A model generated the notes under the pieces. It searched no databases and was not told where the DNA came from. It worked only from the letters and a program-made list of their open reading frames with translations. A DNA stretch of 64,000 bases from Rhodococcus coprophilus NBRC 100603 (GTDB taxonomy: Bacteria > Actinomycetota > Actinomycetes > Mycobacteriales > Mycobacteriaceae). Position numbers and translations under genes: made by a program. Below, one piece after another: positions 34,033 through 44,476 of this stretch (the stretch's first letter is position 1; the number at the start of each line of letters is the position of its first letter). The stretch is taken from contig NZ_BDAM01000003.1 in assembly GCF_001895045.1 (NCBI RefSeq), forward strand, positions 62,001 through 126,000, written 5' to 3'.

Positions 34033-34946
34033 AACCCCAGGCGGCCCAACTGCTTCGGGTCTCGCTGCCAGTCCTTGGCGACCTTGACGTGGAGATCGAG
34101 ATAGACCTTCACGCCCAGCAGTTTCTCGATCTGGGTGCGGGCAGCAGTGCCCACCTCCCGGAGCCGGGCACCGCCCTTGCCGATCACGATGCCCTTCTGG
34201 CTGGGACGCTCGACGTAGAGGAAGGCGTGGACGTCGAGCATCGGTCCCTGCTTCTCCGTCCGTCCCTCCCGTTCGACGATCTCTTCGATCACGACGGCGA
34301 GCGAATGCGGCAGTTCGTCGCCGAGGCCCTCGAGTGCGGCTTCGCGGATCAGTTCCGCCATGAGGGTTTCTTCGGGCTCGTCGGTGAGTTCGCCGTCCGG
34401 ATAGAACGCCGGGCCGGGTTCCATGTGCGACGCGAGCACGTCGACGAGCACTTCCACCTGCTCACCGGACGTCGCGGACACGGGCACCACGTCGGAGTTG
34501 TCGCCGAGCAGTTTCGACACGGCCATCAACTGTGCGGCGACCTGCTGCTTACCGACCTTGTCGATCTTGGTGACGATCCCGATCACCGGCGTCTTCGGTG
34601 CGACGTGCCGCAGCTGCTCGAGGATCCACCGATCTCCGGGCCCGATCTTCTCGTCCGCCGGGAAACACATGCCGATGGCGTCGACTTCGGAATAGGTGTC
34701 GCGCACAAGGTCGTTGAGGCGCTGACCGAGCAGGGTCCGCGGCCGGTGCAGGCCGGGAGTGTCCACAAGAATCAACTGGGCATGGTCCCGATGGACGATG
34801 CCGCGAATCGTGTGCCGCGTCGTCTGCGGCCGCGACGAGGTGATGGCGATCTTGCTGCCGACGAGCGCATTCGTCAGCGTCGACTTTCCGGTGTTCGGCC
34901 GGCCGACGAAACAGACGAAGCCGGAACGGAAGTCGGGGTGGGTCAT
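34029..34946 (-). CDS. era: GTPase Era
   Basis: A 305-residue GTPase for 30S subunit maturation. The G domain has G1 [10 protein letters not shown], the switch region [16 protein letters not shown]3 DTPG, G4 TKID and G5 SATSG. The C-terminal KH domain shows the [27 protein letters not shown] motif that binds the 3' end of 16S rRNA. The start overlaps the stop of the CBS-domain gene (ATGA). The cluster era / CBS protein / ybeY / phoH groups ribosome-maturation functions as in other actinobacteria. Confidence 0.97.
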   Translation of the reverse strand: MTHPDFRSGFVCFVGRPNTGKSTLTNALVGSKIAITSSRPQTTRHTIRGIVHRDHAQLILVDTPGLHRPRTLLGQRLNDLVRDTYSEVDAIGMCFPADEKIGPGDRWILEQLRHVAPKTPVIGIVTKIDKVGKQQVAAQLMAVSKLLGDNSDVVPVSATSGEQVEVLVDVLASHMEPGPAFYPDGELTDEPEETLMAELIREAALEGLGDELPHSLAVVIEEIVEREGRTEKQGPMLDVHAFLYVERPSQKGIVIGKGGARLREVGTAARTQIEKLLGVKVYLDLHVKVAKDWQRDPKQLGRLGF

Positions 34947-36256
34947 GCATGCTCCTCGGTGGTGTCCGTGCGGTGGTCGGTGCTCTCGGGTTCGGCCGCT
35001 CGCTGGACGAACACGGTGCTCACCCGCACCCGTCCTCGCACATCGGGGCCGCCCTCGCCCCGCAGCACCAGTCCGTGCGTGGTGACCTCGGAGCCGGGCA
35101 GCGGGACGCGGCCCAGTTCGTAACCCAGCAGACCACCGACGGTGTCGACCTCGTCGTCGGCGATCTCGATATCGAACAGTTCTCCGAGATCTTCGACGGG
35201 CAGTCTCGGCGACACCCGGAAGGTGCCGTCACCGAGATCCTCGACATCGGGGATCTCGGCGGTGTCGTACTCGTCGGCGATTTCACCGACGATCTCTTCG
35301 ATGACGTCCTCGATCGTGACGAGTCCGGCGATGCCGCCGTATTCGTCGACGAGAACTGCCATGTGGTTGCGGTCACGCTGCATGTCCGCGAGCAGGTCGT
35401 CGAGACGCTTGGAGTCCGGGACGAAGACGGCCGGTCGCATCACCTCGGCGACGGAGACACTGCGGCCGCCGTCGCTGGAGTGGTACGTCCTCTTGACCAA
35501 GTCCTTGAGGTACACCACACCGCGGATGTCGTCGACGTTCTCGCCGATCACCGGAATCCGGGAATGTCCGCTGCGGACCGCGAGCGACGTAGCCTGACCG
35601 GCCGATTTCGTCTCCTCGATCCACACCATCTCGGGTCGGGGCACCATGATCTCGCGGGCGGTGGTGTCGCCGAAATCGAAGACCGACTGGATCATCCGCC
35701 GCTCTTCGTCGGCCACCACACCACGTGCCTGCGCGAGATCGACGAGTTCGCGCAGTTCGATCTCGTTGGCGAACGGCCCGTTCCGGAATCCCCGGCCCGG
35801 AGTCACGGCGTTACCCACGAGAATGAGGATGCGGCTGACGGGGCCGAGCAGGACGCCGAGCATCCGCAGCGGAACGGTCGCTGCCAGCGCGAGTGGATAC
35901 GCGTGCTGCCGTCCGAGCGTGCGGGGGCCGACACCGATCACGACGTAGTCGACGACGACCATCACGGCAGCGGCTGCGACGAGTGCCCACGTCCGGTCGA
36001 GCACGTCGAGCAACGCGCCCGCGAGAACGACCGTCGCTGCGATCTCGCACAGGATGCGCAGCAGCACCGAAAGATTGACGTAGCGGGGCCGGTCGTCGAG
36101 GATGCCGAGCAGACGCTGCGCGCCGGCCCTGCCGTCCTTGGCCAGTTCTTCCACACGCGCGGGCGAGACGGTGTTGAGCGCGGCGTCGAGTCCGGCGAAC
36201 AACCCGCCGAAGGCTACGAGTACGACGGCGAGGACGACCAGGGTCAAGGGGCTCAC
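34943..36256 (-). CDS. CNNM/CorC-type hemolysin-family transporter with CBS pair
   Basis: A 437-residue membrane protein. Residues 1-130 hold four hydrophobic segments of the DUF21/CNNM domain ([34 protein letters not shown]). A pair of CBS domains follows (around 190-320: [18 protein letters not shown] and [28 protein letters not shown]), then a CorC-HlyC domain to about 420. Such proteins are linked to magnesium or cobalt efflux. It starts at GTG 36256 and overlaps era by 4 bp. Confidence 0.92.
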   Translation of the reverse strand: MSPLTLVVLAVVLVAFGGLFAGLDAALNTVSPARVEELAKDGRAGAQRLLGILDDRPRYVNLSVLLRILCEIAATVVLAGALLDVLDRTWALVAAAAVMVVVDYVVIGVGPRTLGRQHAYPLALAATVPLRMLGVLLGPVSRILILVGNAVTPGRGFRNGPFANEIELRELVDLAQARGVVADEERRMIQSVFDFGDTTAREIMVPRPEMVWIEETKSAGQATSLAVRSGHSRIPVIGENVDDIRGVVYLKDLVKRTYHSSDGGRSVSVAEVMRPAVFVPDSKRLDDLLADMQRDRNHMAVLVDEYGGIAGLVTIEDVIEEIVGEIADEYDTAEIPDVEDLGDGTFRVSPRLPVEDLGELFDIEIADDEVDTVGGLLGYELGRVPLPGSEVTTHGLVLRGEGGPDVRGRVRVSTVFVQRAAEPESTDHRTDTTEEHA

Positions 36257-36332
36257 GTGGTCCGACCTCCCCGAGCGGACTCGATCAGAACTCGTCGACG
36301 ATGCCGGGGCGCGCCGGGTCTGCCGTCACCCG

Positions 36333-36875
36333 TCATGATTCGGGAGTGTCGACGAAACCGGCCTTGCCCAGCAGGCTCCGGTCGCGTTCTGCAAGGCGGG
36401 CCTGCTCTTCGGCAAGGCGAAGTTCCTCGTACCACTCGGTGAGGAGCTGGTTCTGGAGCGCGAACATCTCCTTCTCCTCGTCGGGTTCGGCGTGGTCGTA
36501 CCCGAGGAGATGGAGCATGCCGTGCACGGTGAGCAGTGCGAGTTCGTGTGCGACCGCGTGACCGGCCTTCTCGGCCTGCTCGGCCGCGAACGGCGGGCAG
36601 AGCACGATGTCGCCGAGCATCGCGGGTCCGGGCTCGGGTGCATCGGGACGGCCACCCGGCTCGAGTTCATCCATGGGGAACGACATCACGTCGGTCGGAC
36701 CCGGTAGGTCCATCCACCTCATGTGCAGGTCCGCCATCGTGTCGGAGTCGACGAGGACCATCGACAGTTCGGCGGCGGGATGGACATCCATCCGGGCGAT
36801 CACGAAACGGGCAACGTCGAGAAGGTCTTCTTCGGAGACTTCCATCCCCGATTCGTTCGAAATCTCGATGCTCAT
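36333..36875 (-). CDS. ybeY: Endoribonuclease YbeY
   Basis: A 180-residue metal-dependent RNase for 16S rRNA 3' maturation and ribosome quality control. The zinc motif [11 protein letters not shown] gives H118, H122 and H128, and the earlier [11 protein letters not shown] segment is the other family signature. The C-terminus has an extra basic helical tail compared with the E. coli protein. It lies 94 bp downstream of phoH and 76 bp upstream of the CBS-protein gene. Confidence 0.97.
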   Translation of the reverse strand: MSIEISNESGMEVSEEDLLDVARFVIARMDVHPAAELSMVLVDSDTMADLHMRWMDLPGPTDVMSFPMDELEPGGRPDAPEPGPAMLGDIVLCPPFAAEQAEKAGHAVAHELALLTVHGMLHLLGYDHAEPDEEKEMFALQNQLLTEWYEELRLAEEQARLAERDRSLLGKAGFVDTPES

Positions 36876-36969
36876 GGGTGTCGATCCTTTTTCACTACGG
36901 CCTTGTGTACGACGGGATTCTGCGCGGTGAGCTTTCGCACCGCGGACGGGACGGAGGGTTGGGCGGCCG

Positions 36970-38037
36970 TCACCGGCGCGGCACCCGCTGCTGCGCTACG
37001 GCGCGGCGCTGGGCGCGGTTGCCCGCACCCGTACCGTCTTCTCGGGTCGCTTCGTAACGCCCGTAGGCGTCGACGATGTCGGAGACGAGGCGATGACGCA
37101 CCACGTCGCTGCTGTCGAGCCGGGCGAAGTGGATGTCGTCGATGCCCTCGAGAATCTCGGTCGCCGCGGCGAGACCGGACCGTGCCCCACCGGGCAGGTC
37201 GATCTGGGTGACGTCGCCGGTGACGACGATCTTGGCGCCGAATCCGAGGCGGGTGAGGAACATCTTCATCTGCTCGGCGGTCGTGTTCTGCGCCTCGTCG
37301 AGGATGATGAACGCGTCGTTGAGCGTGCGTCCGCGCATGTAGGCGAGCGGCGCGACCTCGATGACCCCGGCTTGCATGAGCTTCGGGATGGCTTCGGGAT
37401 CCATCATGTCGTGCAGCGCGTCGTGCAGGGGCCGCAGGTAGGGGTCGATCTTCTCGTGCAGGGTGCCCGGGAGGAACCCGAGCCGTTCCCCGGCTTCGAC
37501 CGCCGGCCGCGTGAGGATGATGCGGTTGACCTGCTTGGTCTGCAGCGCCTGCACGGCCTTCGCCATCGCGAGGTACGTCTTGCCGGTGCCGGCGGGACCG
37601 ATCCCGAACACGATGGTGTGGGAGTCGATCGCGTCGACGTAGCGCTTCTGGTTGAGCGTCTTCGGCCGGATCGTCTTGCCGCGCCGGGACAGGATGTCGA
37701 GGCTGAGCACCTCTGCCGGGGACTCCGACAGTCCCTGCGTGAGCATGCCGACGCTGCGGCGCACTGCATCGGGGCCGAGCGACTGACCGCGGCGCACGAT
37801 TGTCACGAGTTCGCCGAATACTCGTTCGGCGAGGGCGACGTCGGCGGGGCTGCCGGTCAGGGTCACGGTGTTGCCGCGCACATGGATATCCGCGGCCAGG
37901 GCACTTTCGAGGGCGATGAGGTTCTCGTCCGTCGCGCCGAGGAGAGGCGCAGCTACCTCCGGTGGAAGGTCCAGGCTGGACCGAACCGGGGTGGGTTCGA
38001 TGTTCTCGGGGGCACGGGTGCGGTCTGGTTGACTCAC
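36970..38037 (-). CDS. phoH: PhoH-like ATPase
   Basis: A 355-residue P-loop NTPase. The N-terminal part is a KH-like module, and the ATPase core has Walker A GPAGTGKT (147-154) and Walker [43 protein letters not shown]. PhoH proteins next to YbeY are thought to act as RNA helicases in rRNA maturation. The C-terminus is Arg/Gln rich ([16 protein letters not shown]). It starts at GTG 38037. Confidence 0.96.
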   Translation of the reverse strand: MSQPDRTRAPENIEPTPVRSSLDLPPEVAAPLLGATDENLIALESALAADIHVRGNTVTLTGSPADVALAERVFGELVTIVRRGQSLGPDAVRRSVGMLTQGLSESPAEVLSLDILSRRGKTIRPKTLNQKRYVDAIDSHTIVFGIGPAGTGKTYLAMAKAVQALQTKQVNRIILTRPAVEAGERLGFLPGTLHEKIDPYLRPLHDALHDMMDPEAIPKLMQAGVIEVAPLAYMRGRTLNDAFIILDEAQNTTAEQMKMFLTRLGFGAKIVVTGDVTQIDLPGGARSGLAAATEILEGIDDIHFARLDSSDVVRHRLVSDIVDAYGRYEATREDGTGAGNRAQRRAVAQQRVPRR

Positions 38038-38163
38038 GTGGACGGTACGGCCTGCTTTCCGATGAGCTCCGGCACGACGGTCGTCGTGTCCGCACCAGTC
38101 TAGCGCTGCGCGTTGCCACCCTTCACGGCATCAAGTTCCGCGCGGCGCGGGTCACGCCGCCGC

Positions 38164-38796
38164 TCACAGCTCCCGTGTACTTCCCGCCACCCATCGGCGC
38201 GCGGCATCGAGCACCTCGGCAGATCGGCCGGCGGGCACCCCTGCCAGCACGAGCACGCCGAGTGCCATACTCTCGCCGTCGTCGCGGACGAGCCCGTAGT
38301 TGGCTTGTTCGAGCACGGACATGGTGAGGCCTTCCATCATTCCCACGAGCACCGCGGTGGGCAGATAGGCGGGAAACCTGCCCGAGGCACGACCCCGCTC
38401 GACGACGCCCACAGTTCGGGTACGCACCGGGGCGACGAGTTCGGCGATGCGGTGATCGCCCACTTCCTTGCGGGCGAAAGACAACAGCATCCGGAAGCGG
38501 TCACCGACCGGCCAGGTCCGCAGGGCCCCGACTGCCAGGGCAACCGCGGGGTCATCGGGTTCGGGATGGTCGAGGGCTTCCGCGAGGGCTGCCGACGCCT
38601 CGTCGGAGAGACCGTCGACGAGCGCTTCGCGGTTGGGAAAGTGTCCGTACACCGTGCGGCGCACCACTCCGGCGGCGCGGGCGACGTCGTCCATGCTCGC
38701 GTCCGGGTCCGCGGCGAAGCAGGTCATCGCGGCGTCGAGGATCCGCGCGCGGTTCGCATTGGCTCGCGTGCGCGGCCGCTGCGCCGATTCCTCCAC
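38164..38796 (-). CDS. TetR-family transcriptional regulator
   Basis: A 210-residue regulator with RARILDAAMTCFAADPDASMDDVARAAGVVRRTVYGHFPNREALVDGL as helix-turn-helix, and a helical C-terminal ligand domain (FPAYLPTAVLVGMMEGLTMSVLEQANYGL). The gene diverges from a drug-efflux-type MFS transporter. The 152 bp between them hold three copies of an 18-bp palindrome, so it is almost certainly the local repressor of the pump and of itself. Confidence 0.92.
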   Translation of the reverse strand: MEESAQRPRTRANANRARILDAAMTCFAADPDASMDDVARAAGVVRRTVYGHFPNREALVDGLSDEASAALAEALDHPEPDDPAVALAVGALRTWPVGDRFRMLLSFARKEVGDHRIAELVAPVRTRTVGVVERGRASGRFPAYLPTAVLVGMMEGLTMSVLEQANYGLVRDDGESMALGVLVLAGVPAGRSAEVLDAARRWVAGSTREL

Positions 38797-38846
38797 GTTG
38801 CTGGTCCTCTCCGCCGACTCCGTTCGAGCGAGCTTCCCCAGTCTAC

Positions 38847-38864
38847 TTGCACAGCAGTGTGCAA
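38847..38864. promoter_or_regulatory. TetR operator copy 1
   Basis: TTGCACA-GCAG-TGTGCAA, exact 7-bp arms, 51 bp upstream of the TetR start. It is the reverse complement of copy 3. Confidence 0.8.
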
Positions 38865-38873
38865 ATAGCTAAG

Positions 38874-38891
38874 TTGCACACGGCTGAGCAA
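38874..38891. promoter_or_regulatory. TetR operator copy 2 (imperfect)
   Basis: TTGCACA at the left and GAGCAA at the right, 18 bp in total with one arm degenerate. Spaced 27 bp from copy 1 and 19 bp from copy 3, centre to centre. Confidence 0.7.
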
Positions 38892-38892
38892 G

Positions 38893-38910
38893 TTGCACAC
38901 TGCTGTGCAA
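38893..38910. promoter_or_regulatory. TetR operator copy 3
   Basis: TTGCACA-CTGC-TGTGCAA, exact 7-bp arms, 39 bp before the MFS start; it probably overlaps the core promoter of the pump gene. Confidence 0.8.
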
Positions 38911-38948
38911 ATAGTGCGTCCAGGGGGCGCCGTACGCAGGAGGAAACC

Positions 38949-40598
38949 ATGTCCGCACCCGCCGCCGGGATCGGTCCGGCACTCGGAGCCGAGGCTCCCT
39001 ACCGCCTGCGCTGGGCGGGTCTCGCCGTGCTGTGCCTGAGCCTGCTCATCGTGGTCATGGCCAACACCGCCCTGATCGTCGCGGCACCGAGCATGTTGCG
39101 GGATCTGCAACTCACCAGCACCGACATGCAGTGGGTCATCGACGGCTACACCGTCCCCTACGCAGCACTCATGCTGTTGTGCGGCGTCCTCGGCGACCGC
39201 TTCGGCCGGCGACGCGCCCTGCTCACCGGCCTGGCGGTGTTCGCGGCGGGAGCCGTGTACGGCAGCCTCGCCGACTCGGCGGTCGACGTGATCGCCGCAC
39301 GACTGGTCATGGGGGTCGGGGCGGCGGTCATCATGCCTGCGACGCTCTCGCTTCTGGTCGCTATGTTCCCGAGTCACGAACGCGCCCGCGCGATCGCCGC
39401 CTGGGCCGCGACCTCGGGACTCGCGATCGCACTCGGCCCGATGCTGGCGGGCTGGCTCCTCGAGTCGCACGCGTGGGGTTCGACATTCCTCATCAACGTT
39501 CCGATCGCCGCCGCGGCCGCGATCGCAGCCCTTGCGCTCGTCCCGGCGTCGCGCGCCGAGGGCCTCGACCGCACCGACTGGATCGGCGGCGCGTTGTCGG
39601 TCGTCGCAGTGGGTGGTCTCGTCTACGCCATCATCGAAGGCGCCCACTTCGGCCTGCACGGCACCGCGCTGGTCGCTCTTCTCGCGGCTGTCGTCGCCGC
39701 CGTCGTTTTCGTGGCGTGGGAACTCCGGCATCCGCGACCGCTTCTCGACCTGCGCCGCGTGCGCGACCGCACGGTCGGGGGCGCGACCGTCTCCGTCCTG
39801 CTGCTCTTCTTCGCGACCTTCGGCGCGATCTACTTCGTCGCGCAGCAGTTCCAGTTCGTCTTCGGATACGGACCTCTCGAGACCGGATTTCGACTGCTCC
39901 CCCTTGCCGTAGCGGTCTCGCTGGGCGCGGCGCTGAGCAGCCGGGTCGCGCCCCGTCTCGGCACACGCGTCGCCGTCGGCGGCGGCATGCTCGTCGCCGC
40001 CGCAGGTGTCCTCACTCTGACGGTGCTCGATCCCGCGTCGGGCTACTCCCCGTTCCTCGCCTCGTTGCTGCTCCTCGGATTCGGAATCGGGATCGCCACA
40101 CCGCCGGCGACCGACCTCATCATGGACGGCTTCCCGGATTCGGAACTCGGTGCCGCGGGCGGTCTCAACGACACCGCCGTCGAGTTCGGCGGATCGCTGG
40201 GGATCGCACTGCTCGGATCCGTCCTCGCCACGTCGTACCACCGCGACATCGCAGGGTTCCTCGACGGTCTGCCGCTGAACCAGGTCACAGGCTCGATGGC
40301 GGAACGCGCCGCCGAAGCGGTGCAAGCTGCCGGGGACTCCGTCGGCGGTGCGGCCATAGTCGCAGAGGAACTGGCGAAGAACCCGTTCACCTCCTCGTAC
40401 ACCGAACCGTTGCTCGAGGCATCGGGATCGGCTTTCTCCCAGGCGATCTCGACCGGCAGCCTCGTCAGCGGTGTCATCCTCACCCTGGGAGCGGCCGTGG
40501 TGATCGCACTCCTGCCGCGTAAGGCCGGGCCGAGTCAGGCCGTCAGCAACTCCTGCGACACCGCCCACGACCGGGACCTCTTGTCCAGAAACGCGTAG
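38949..40598 (+). CDS. DHA2-type MFS multidrug efflux transporter
   Basis: A 549-residue transporter with 14 predicted membrane segments, the DHA2 layout (QacA/EmrB-like). The first helices hold LLIVVMANTALIVAAPSMLRDLQLTSTDMQWVIDGYTVPYAALMLLCGVLGDRFGRRRALL (motif A GDRFGRR), and MGVGAAVIMPATLSLLVAMF with motif C-like ALGPMLAGWLLES follow. It exports drugs or toxic compounds by proton antiport. ATG 38949 has AGGAGG 6 nt upstream. The last 64 bp overlap the convergent hydrolase gene, which encodes its hydrophilic C-terminal tail. Confidence 0.93.
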   Translation: MSAPAAGIGPALGAEAPYRLRWAGLAVLCLSLLIVVMANTALIVAAPSMLRDLQLTSTDMQWVIDGYTVPYAALMLLCGVLGDRFGRRRALLTGLAVFAAGAVYGSLADSAVDVIAARLVMGVGAAVIMPATLSLLVAMFPSHERARAIAAWAATSGLAIALGPMLAGWLLESHAWGSTFLINVPIAAAAAIAALALVPASRAEGLDRTDWIGGALSVVAVGGLVYAIIEGAHFGLHGTALVALLAAVVAAVVFVAWELRHPRPLLDLRRVRDRTVGGATVSVLLLFFATFGAIYFVAQQFQFVFGYGPLETGFRLLPLAVAVSLGAALSSRVAPRLGTRVAVGGGMLVAAAGVLTLTVLDPASGYSPFLASLLLLGFGIGIATPPATDLIMDGFPDSELGAAGGLNDTAVEFGGSLGIALLGSVLATSYHRDIAGFLDGLPLNQVTGSMAERAAEAVQAAGDSVGGAAIVAEELAKNPFTSSYTEPLLEASGSAFSQAISTGSLVSGVILTLGAAVVIALLPRKAGPSQAVSNSCDTAHDRDLLSRNA

Positions 40599-41284
40599 TG
40601 ATCCTCGCCGTCGACGATGTGCAGCGACACGTCGTCACCCGCCTCGCGGGCGGCCCGCTCGTAGCGTTTCGCCACCGACACCGGAACCTGAGCGTCCTCG
40701 CTGCCGTGCACGACGGCCACGGGCACACCGATCGGCACGCAGTGCATCGGCGACGCGGACCGATACAGGGCGGGATCCTCGTCGTAGGGAAATCCGAAAA
40801 GGTCCTCGATGTAGTCGATCCGGCGTCCGCGCTCCCCCGCCGACGCCAGGTCGAGCGCACCGGCCTGCACGACCACCAGTTCCGGCCGCGGATCGACGGG
40901 CTGCGCTGCGAGCCACACGGCGAGCTGGCCTCCGGCCGAATGCCCGACGATGCGTATCCGGTCGAGGTCCACTGCGACGCCGGACTTTTCGGCACATTCG
41001 GCCACCGAATCGGGGATGGCGCGATACGCGGCGAGAAGGTCGGCGGACATCTCCGGCCACCGCCCTCCGGCACCGATCCTGCGGTACTCGACGTTCCACG
41101 CGACCACCCCGCGGCGCGCCAGATCCTGGGCGATCGGTGTGCCGAGATTGAGCCGGTACCGGCCGTTCCAGTATCCGCCGTGCACCACCATCACCACGGG
41201 CACGGCGTCTGCTCCGCTCTCGGGGAGGTAGAGATGGCCGAACTGTTCCGGTCCGGGGCCGTAGGGGATTCTCGTGCGGGACAT
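40535..41284 (-). CDS. Alpha/beta hydrolase, kynurenine formamidase/acetyl-esterase-like
   Basis: A 249-residue hydrolase. The oxyanion-hole motif is VVHGGYWNGRY (HGGxW, as in kynurenine formamidase), the nucleophile elbow is GHSAGGQLA, the acid lies in AVVHGSEDAQVP and the catalytic His in GEDHYAF. No tryptophan-degradation genes are adjacent. ATG 41284 is preferred over 41344. Its 3' end overlaps the MFS gene by 64 bp on the other strand, and its start lies 10 bp from rsmE, so it may be in the rsmE-dnaJ-hrcA run. Confidence 0.88.
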   Translation of the reverse strand: MSRTRIPYGPGPEQFGHLYLPESGADAVPVVMVVHGGYWNGRYRLNLGTPIAQDLARRGVVAWNVEYRRIGAGGRWPEMSADLLAAYRAIPDSVAECAEKSGVAVDLDRIRIVGHSAGGQLAVWLAAQPVDPRPELVVVQAGALDLASAGERGRRIDYIEDLFGFPYDEDPALYRSASPMHCVPIGVPVAVVHGSEDAQVPVSVAKRYERAAREAGDDVSLHIVDGEDHYAFLDKRSRSWAVSQELLTA

Positions 41285-41294
41285 ACCGAAAACG

Positions 41295-42053
41295 CTAGTG
41301 CAGTGGCTGATCGTTCCAGCGACCGGTGAGGACGCCGATGGCACCGAGCGCGACCGCCGCCGCTGTCGACGTGCGCAGGACGGTCGGGCCCAGCGAGACC
41401 GCGACTGCGCCCGCCTCGATCAGCGCATCGACTTCGGTGTCGCCGAGTCCGCCTTCGGGCCCGACCACCAGGATCACCTCGTCCGCCCCGCGCAGAGGAA
41501 GTTCCGCGAACGGTGTGGTCGCCGATTCGTGCAGGACCGCGACGACGCCGCCGCGGGCGGTCGTGTCGCGGACCCGGTCGAGTACGTCCGAGGTCCGGTG
41601 CAATGTGTCCACCTGAGGCACGTAGGCGCGACGGGACTGCTTCGCCGCGGCCACGGCGACGGCCTGCCACCGCGCGACGCCCTTGTCCGCCTTTGCATCC
41701 CACCGTGCGACGCACCGCTTCGACTGCCACGGAACGATCGCGTCGACCCCGGCTTCCGTCGCAAGCTCGACGGCAAGTTCCGAGCGATCCGATTTCGGCA
41801 ACGCCTGCACGACCGTCACAGCCGGCTTCGGTGCGGGCACCGTGCGCCGTGCGAGCACAACCGCTTCGAGCCGGTCCTTGGCCGCCGCGGTGACCTCGAC
41901 CTCAGCGACGCCGCCGCGACCGTCGGAGAGCACCAGGGGCTCTCCGACGGAAATGCGGCGGACTGTCGCAGCGTGCCGGCCCTCCTTGCCGTCGAGCACA
42001 GCGGTGTCACCGGGCTCGGGCAGCGGATCGAGATAGAACAGCGTGGCGGCCAC
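41295..42053 (-). CDS. rsmE: 16S rRNA (uracil-1498-N3)-methyltransferase RsmE
   Basis: A 252-residue SPOUT methyltransferase. The N-terminal PUA-like part opens ATLFYLDPLPEPGDTAVLDGKEGRHAATVRRISVGEPLVLSDGRG, and the knotted SAM site is VILVVGPEGGLGDTEVDAL followed by SLGPTVLRTSTAAAVALGAI. It modifies U1498 of 16S rRNA. It follows dnaJ by 5 bp, the conserved order hrcA-dnaJ-rsmE. Confidence 0.96.
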   Translation of the reverse strand: MAATLFYLDPLPEPGDTAVLDGKEGRHAATVRRISVGEPLVLSDGRGGVAEVEVTAAAKDRLEAVVLARRTVPAPKPAVTVVQALPKSDRSELAVELATEAGVDAIVPWQSKRCVARWDAKADKGVARWQAVAVAAAKQSRRAYVPQVDTLHRTSDVLDRVRDTTARGGVVAVLHESATTPFAELPLRGADEVILVVGPEGGLGDTEVDALIEAGAVAVSLGPTVLRTSTAAAVALGAIGVLTGRWNDQPLH

Positions 42054-42058
42054 GGCGG

Positions 42059-43213
42059 CTAGCGGGCGCTGAACGCGTCGCGCAGACGGGAGAACAACCC
42101 GCCGGAGTGCTGCGAACCGTTGGTCACCACTTCGGCGTGGTCACGCTCGGTGAGCCTGCGCAACTCTTCGAGGAGTTTGGTCTGCTTGCCGTCGAGCTTG
42201 GACGGCACGACCACCTCGAGGTGCGCGTGCAGGTCGCCGCGCGTGCCCGACCGCAGTTTCGGCATTCCGTGCCCGCGCAGCACCGTGACGGAACCGGGTT
42301 GGGTTCCCGCGTCGACCGCGATCTCGGTGGGTCCGTCGAGGATAGTCTCGAGCGTCACCGAGGTACCGAGCGCCGCGTCGACCATCGGCACGCGAACGGT
42401 GCAGTGCAGATCGTCGCCGTCGCGCACGAACACCTCGTGCTGCTGTTCGATCACCTCGACGTACAGGTCTCCCGCCGGGCCGCCACCGGGGCCCACTTCG
42501 CCCTGAGCCGCGAGACGGATACGCATGCCGTTGCCGACGCCCGCCGGCACCTTGACGGTGATCTCGCGGCGCGCCCGGACCCGCCCGTCGCCACCGCACT
42601 TACGGCACGGGTCGGGGATGGTCTCACCCACCCCGCGGCAGGTCGGGCAGGGCCGCGAGGTCATGACCTGGCCGAGGAAGGACCGCTGCACCGACTGGAC
42701 TTCACCGGCGCCGCCACACGTCTCGCATCGGACGGGCTTCGAGTCGCCGTGGGTACCGGATCCGGTGCACTCGTCGCACAGGATGGCCGTGTCGACAGTG
42801 ACGCTCTTCGTGACGCCGCGCGCGCACTCCTCGAGGGTCAGGCGGGTACGCAGCAGGGAATCGGCACCGGGCTGCACGCGGCCGCGCGGTCCACGGCTGC
42901 CGCCGGCACCGCCGCCGAAGAACGCCTCGAACACGTCGCCCAGGCCGCCGCCGAAGCCCGCGCCGCCGAAGCCGCCTCCTCCGCCGCCACCACCCGCAGC
43001 GAGGGGGTCGCCGCCGAGGTCCACGATCCGCCGCTTCTCCGGGTCCGACAGCACTTCGTACGCCGCCGAGATCTCCTGGAACCGCACCTGTGCGGTTTCG
43101 GAGGGGTTCACATCTGGGTGGTGTTCCCGCGCCAACTTGCGGTACGCCCGTTTGATCTCCTGGTCGGTCGCGTCTTTGGACACGCCGAGCGTCCCGTAGT
43201 AATCCCGTGCCAC
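42059..43213 (-). CDS. dnaJ: Chaperone protein DnaJ (DnaJ2 type)
   Basis: A 384-residue type I J protein, co-chaperone of DnaK. The J domain has HPD at 32-34, then a Gly/Phe region (about 70-100), and a zinc domain with four CxxCxGxG-like repeats ([32 protein letters not shown]), followed by the substrate-binding domain. Placed after hrcA rather than in the dnaK operon, it matches DnaJ2 of mycobacteria. GTG 43213 is the start. Confidence 0.96.
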   Translation of the reverse strand: MARDYYGTLGVSKDATDQEIKRAYRKLAREHHPDVNPSETAQVRFQEISAAYEVLSDPEKRRIVDLGGDPLAAGGGGGGGGFGGAGFGGGLGDVFEAFFGGGAGGSRGPRGRVQPGADSLLRTRLTLEECARGVTKSVTVDTAILCDECTGSGTHGDSKPVRCETCGGAGEVQSVQRSFLGQVMTSRPCPTCRGVGETIPDPCRKCGGDGRVRARREITVKVPAGVGNGMRIRLAAQGEVGPGGGPAGDLYVEVIEQQHEVFVRDGDDLHCTVRVPMVDAALGTSVTLETILDGPTEIAVDAGTQPGSVTVLRGHGMPKLRSGTRGDLHAHLEVVVPSKLDGKQTKLLEELRRLTERDHAEVVTNGSQHSGGLFSRLRDAFSAR

Positions 43214-43274
43214 GTTGAGTTCTCGTCCTTACTTCTCTACACAGATGTGAACAATGTCCGGCGTCGAACCCTGC

Positions 43275-44315
43275 TCAGCGTTCGCCGAGTACTTCGCCGA
43301 TATATCTCGCGACGGTCGCGACCGACGCGATGGTTCCCGGATAATCCATCCGGGTGGGTCCGAGCACACCGAGCCCGCCGAACACCGTGCCCGCCGCACC
43401 GTATCCGGTGGACACGACCGACGTGCTCCGCATCTCCTCGACCTGAGTTTCCTCGCCGATCCGGACGGTCACCCGGCCCGCGTCCTGGCTGGCAGCAAGC
43501 AGCTTGAGCACCACGACCTGCTCCTCGAGAGCCTCGAGGACGGTCCGCAACGACCCTGGCACACCGTGCCCTTCGAAGTCGGCGGCGTTCCGGGTGAGAT
43601 TGACGGTGCCGCCCAGCACGAGCCGTTCCTCCGGGTGCTCGACGAGGGTCTCCACCAGGGTGGTGGCGCACCGGATCACCGCGTCGCGCAGATCCTCGGG
43701 CGCGTCGTCGGCCAGTTCGGTCACCGCGATCGACGCGGCGGCGAGCCTCTTGCCCGCCAATGCGTTACCGAGCAGATCGCGCAGTCGCGCGAGATCTTCG
43801 TCGCTGATGACGTCCCCGAGTTCCACGATGCGCTGATCGACCCGGCCGGAGTCGGTGATCAGAACGAGGAGCAACCGCGCCGGGGTCAGCGCGACGACTT
43901 CGAGATGCCGCACCGATGACGCGGACAGCGTGGGGTACTGCACGATCGCCACCTGCCGGGTCAGCTGCGCCAGCAGACGTACCCCGCGCCGCAGCACGTC
44001 GTCGAGATCGACTCCGGATTCGAGGAACTGCAGGATCGCGCGCCGTTCCGCCGCGGAGAGCGGCTTGACCTCGGCGATGCGGTCGACGAACTGGCGGTAC
44101 CCCTTGTCGGTCGGGACCCGGCCCGAACTCGTATGCGTCTGAGTGATGTACCCCTCCGCTTCCAGTACGGCCATGTCGTTGCGCACCGTCGCGCTGGACA
44201 CACCGAGATTGTGGCGGTCGACAAGCCTCTTCGAGCCGATGGGCTCCTTGGTGGACACATAATCCGCCACGATCGCGCGCAAGACCTGAAATCGTCGTTC
44301 CTCGGTGCTCGACAA
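43275..44315 (-). CDS. hrcA: Heat-inducible transcription repressor HrcA
   Basis: A repressor of about 346 residues for class I heat-shock genes, which binds CIRCE elements. The N-terminal winged helix is [74 protein letters not shown], followed by the GAF-like domain, and the protein ends [24 protein letters not shown] prefer the TTG at 44315, because GGAGG lies 8 nt upstream and the N-terminus then aligns with mycobacterial HrcA; GTG 44324 is the alternative. It lies 61 bp upstream of dnaJ. I see no CIRCE sequence in the 160 bp upstream. Confidence 0.96.
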   Translation of the reverse strand: MSSTEERRFQVLRAIVADYVSTKEPIGSKRLVDRHNLGVSSATVRNDMAVLEAEGYITQTHTSSGRVPTDKGYRQFVDRIAEVKPLSAAERRAILQFLESGVDLDDVLRRGVRLLAQLTRQVAIVQYPTLSASSVRHLEVVALTPARLLLVLITDSGRVDQRIVELGDVISDEDLARLRDLLGNALAGKRLAAASIAVTELADDAPEDLRDAVIRCATTLVETLVEHPEERLVLGGTVNLTRNAADFEGHGVPGSLRTVLEALEEQVVVLKLLAASQDAGRVTVRIGEETQVEEMRSTSVVSTGYGAAGTVFGGLGVLGPTRMDYPGTIASVATVARYIGEVLGER

Positions 44316-44476
44316 CCCGCCCACCTCCGTTTCCGCATGTGCGTGCTACATCTCGTACCGGACCAGTCTAATCGTGTCCGAAATGTGCTGGAGCCTCCCA
44401 CACCGGCAGGCCTGTAGTCCGGGTCACAGTGGCCGCCGCCTGGAGGCGTGGGCGCGGTCACCCGTACTGTGTGCGC

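Noticed and set aside
38724-40568. 614-codon open frame antisense to the MFS gene
   Set aside because: Arg/Gly/Asp-rich shadow that would also cover the three operators.
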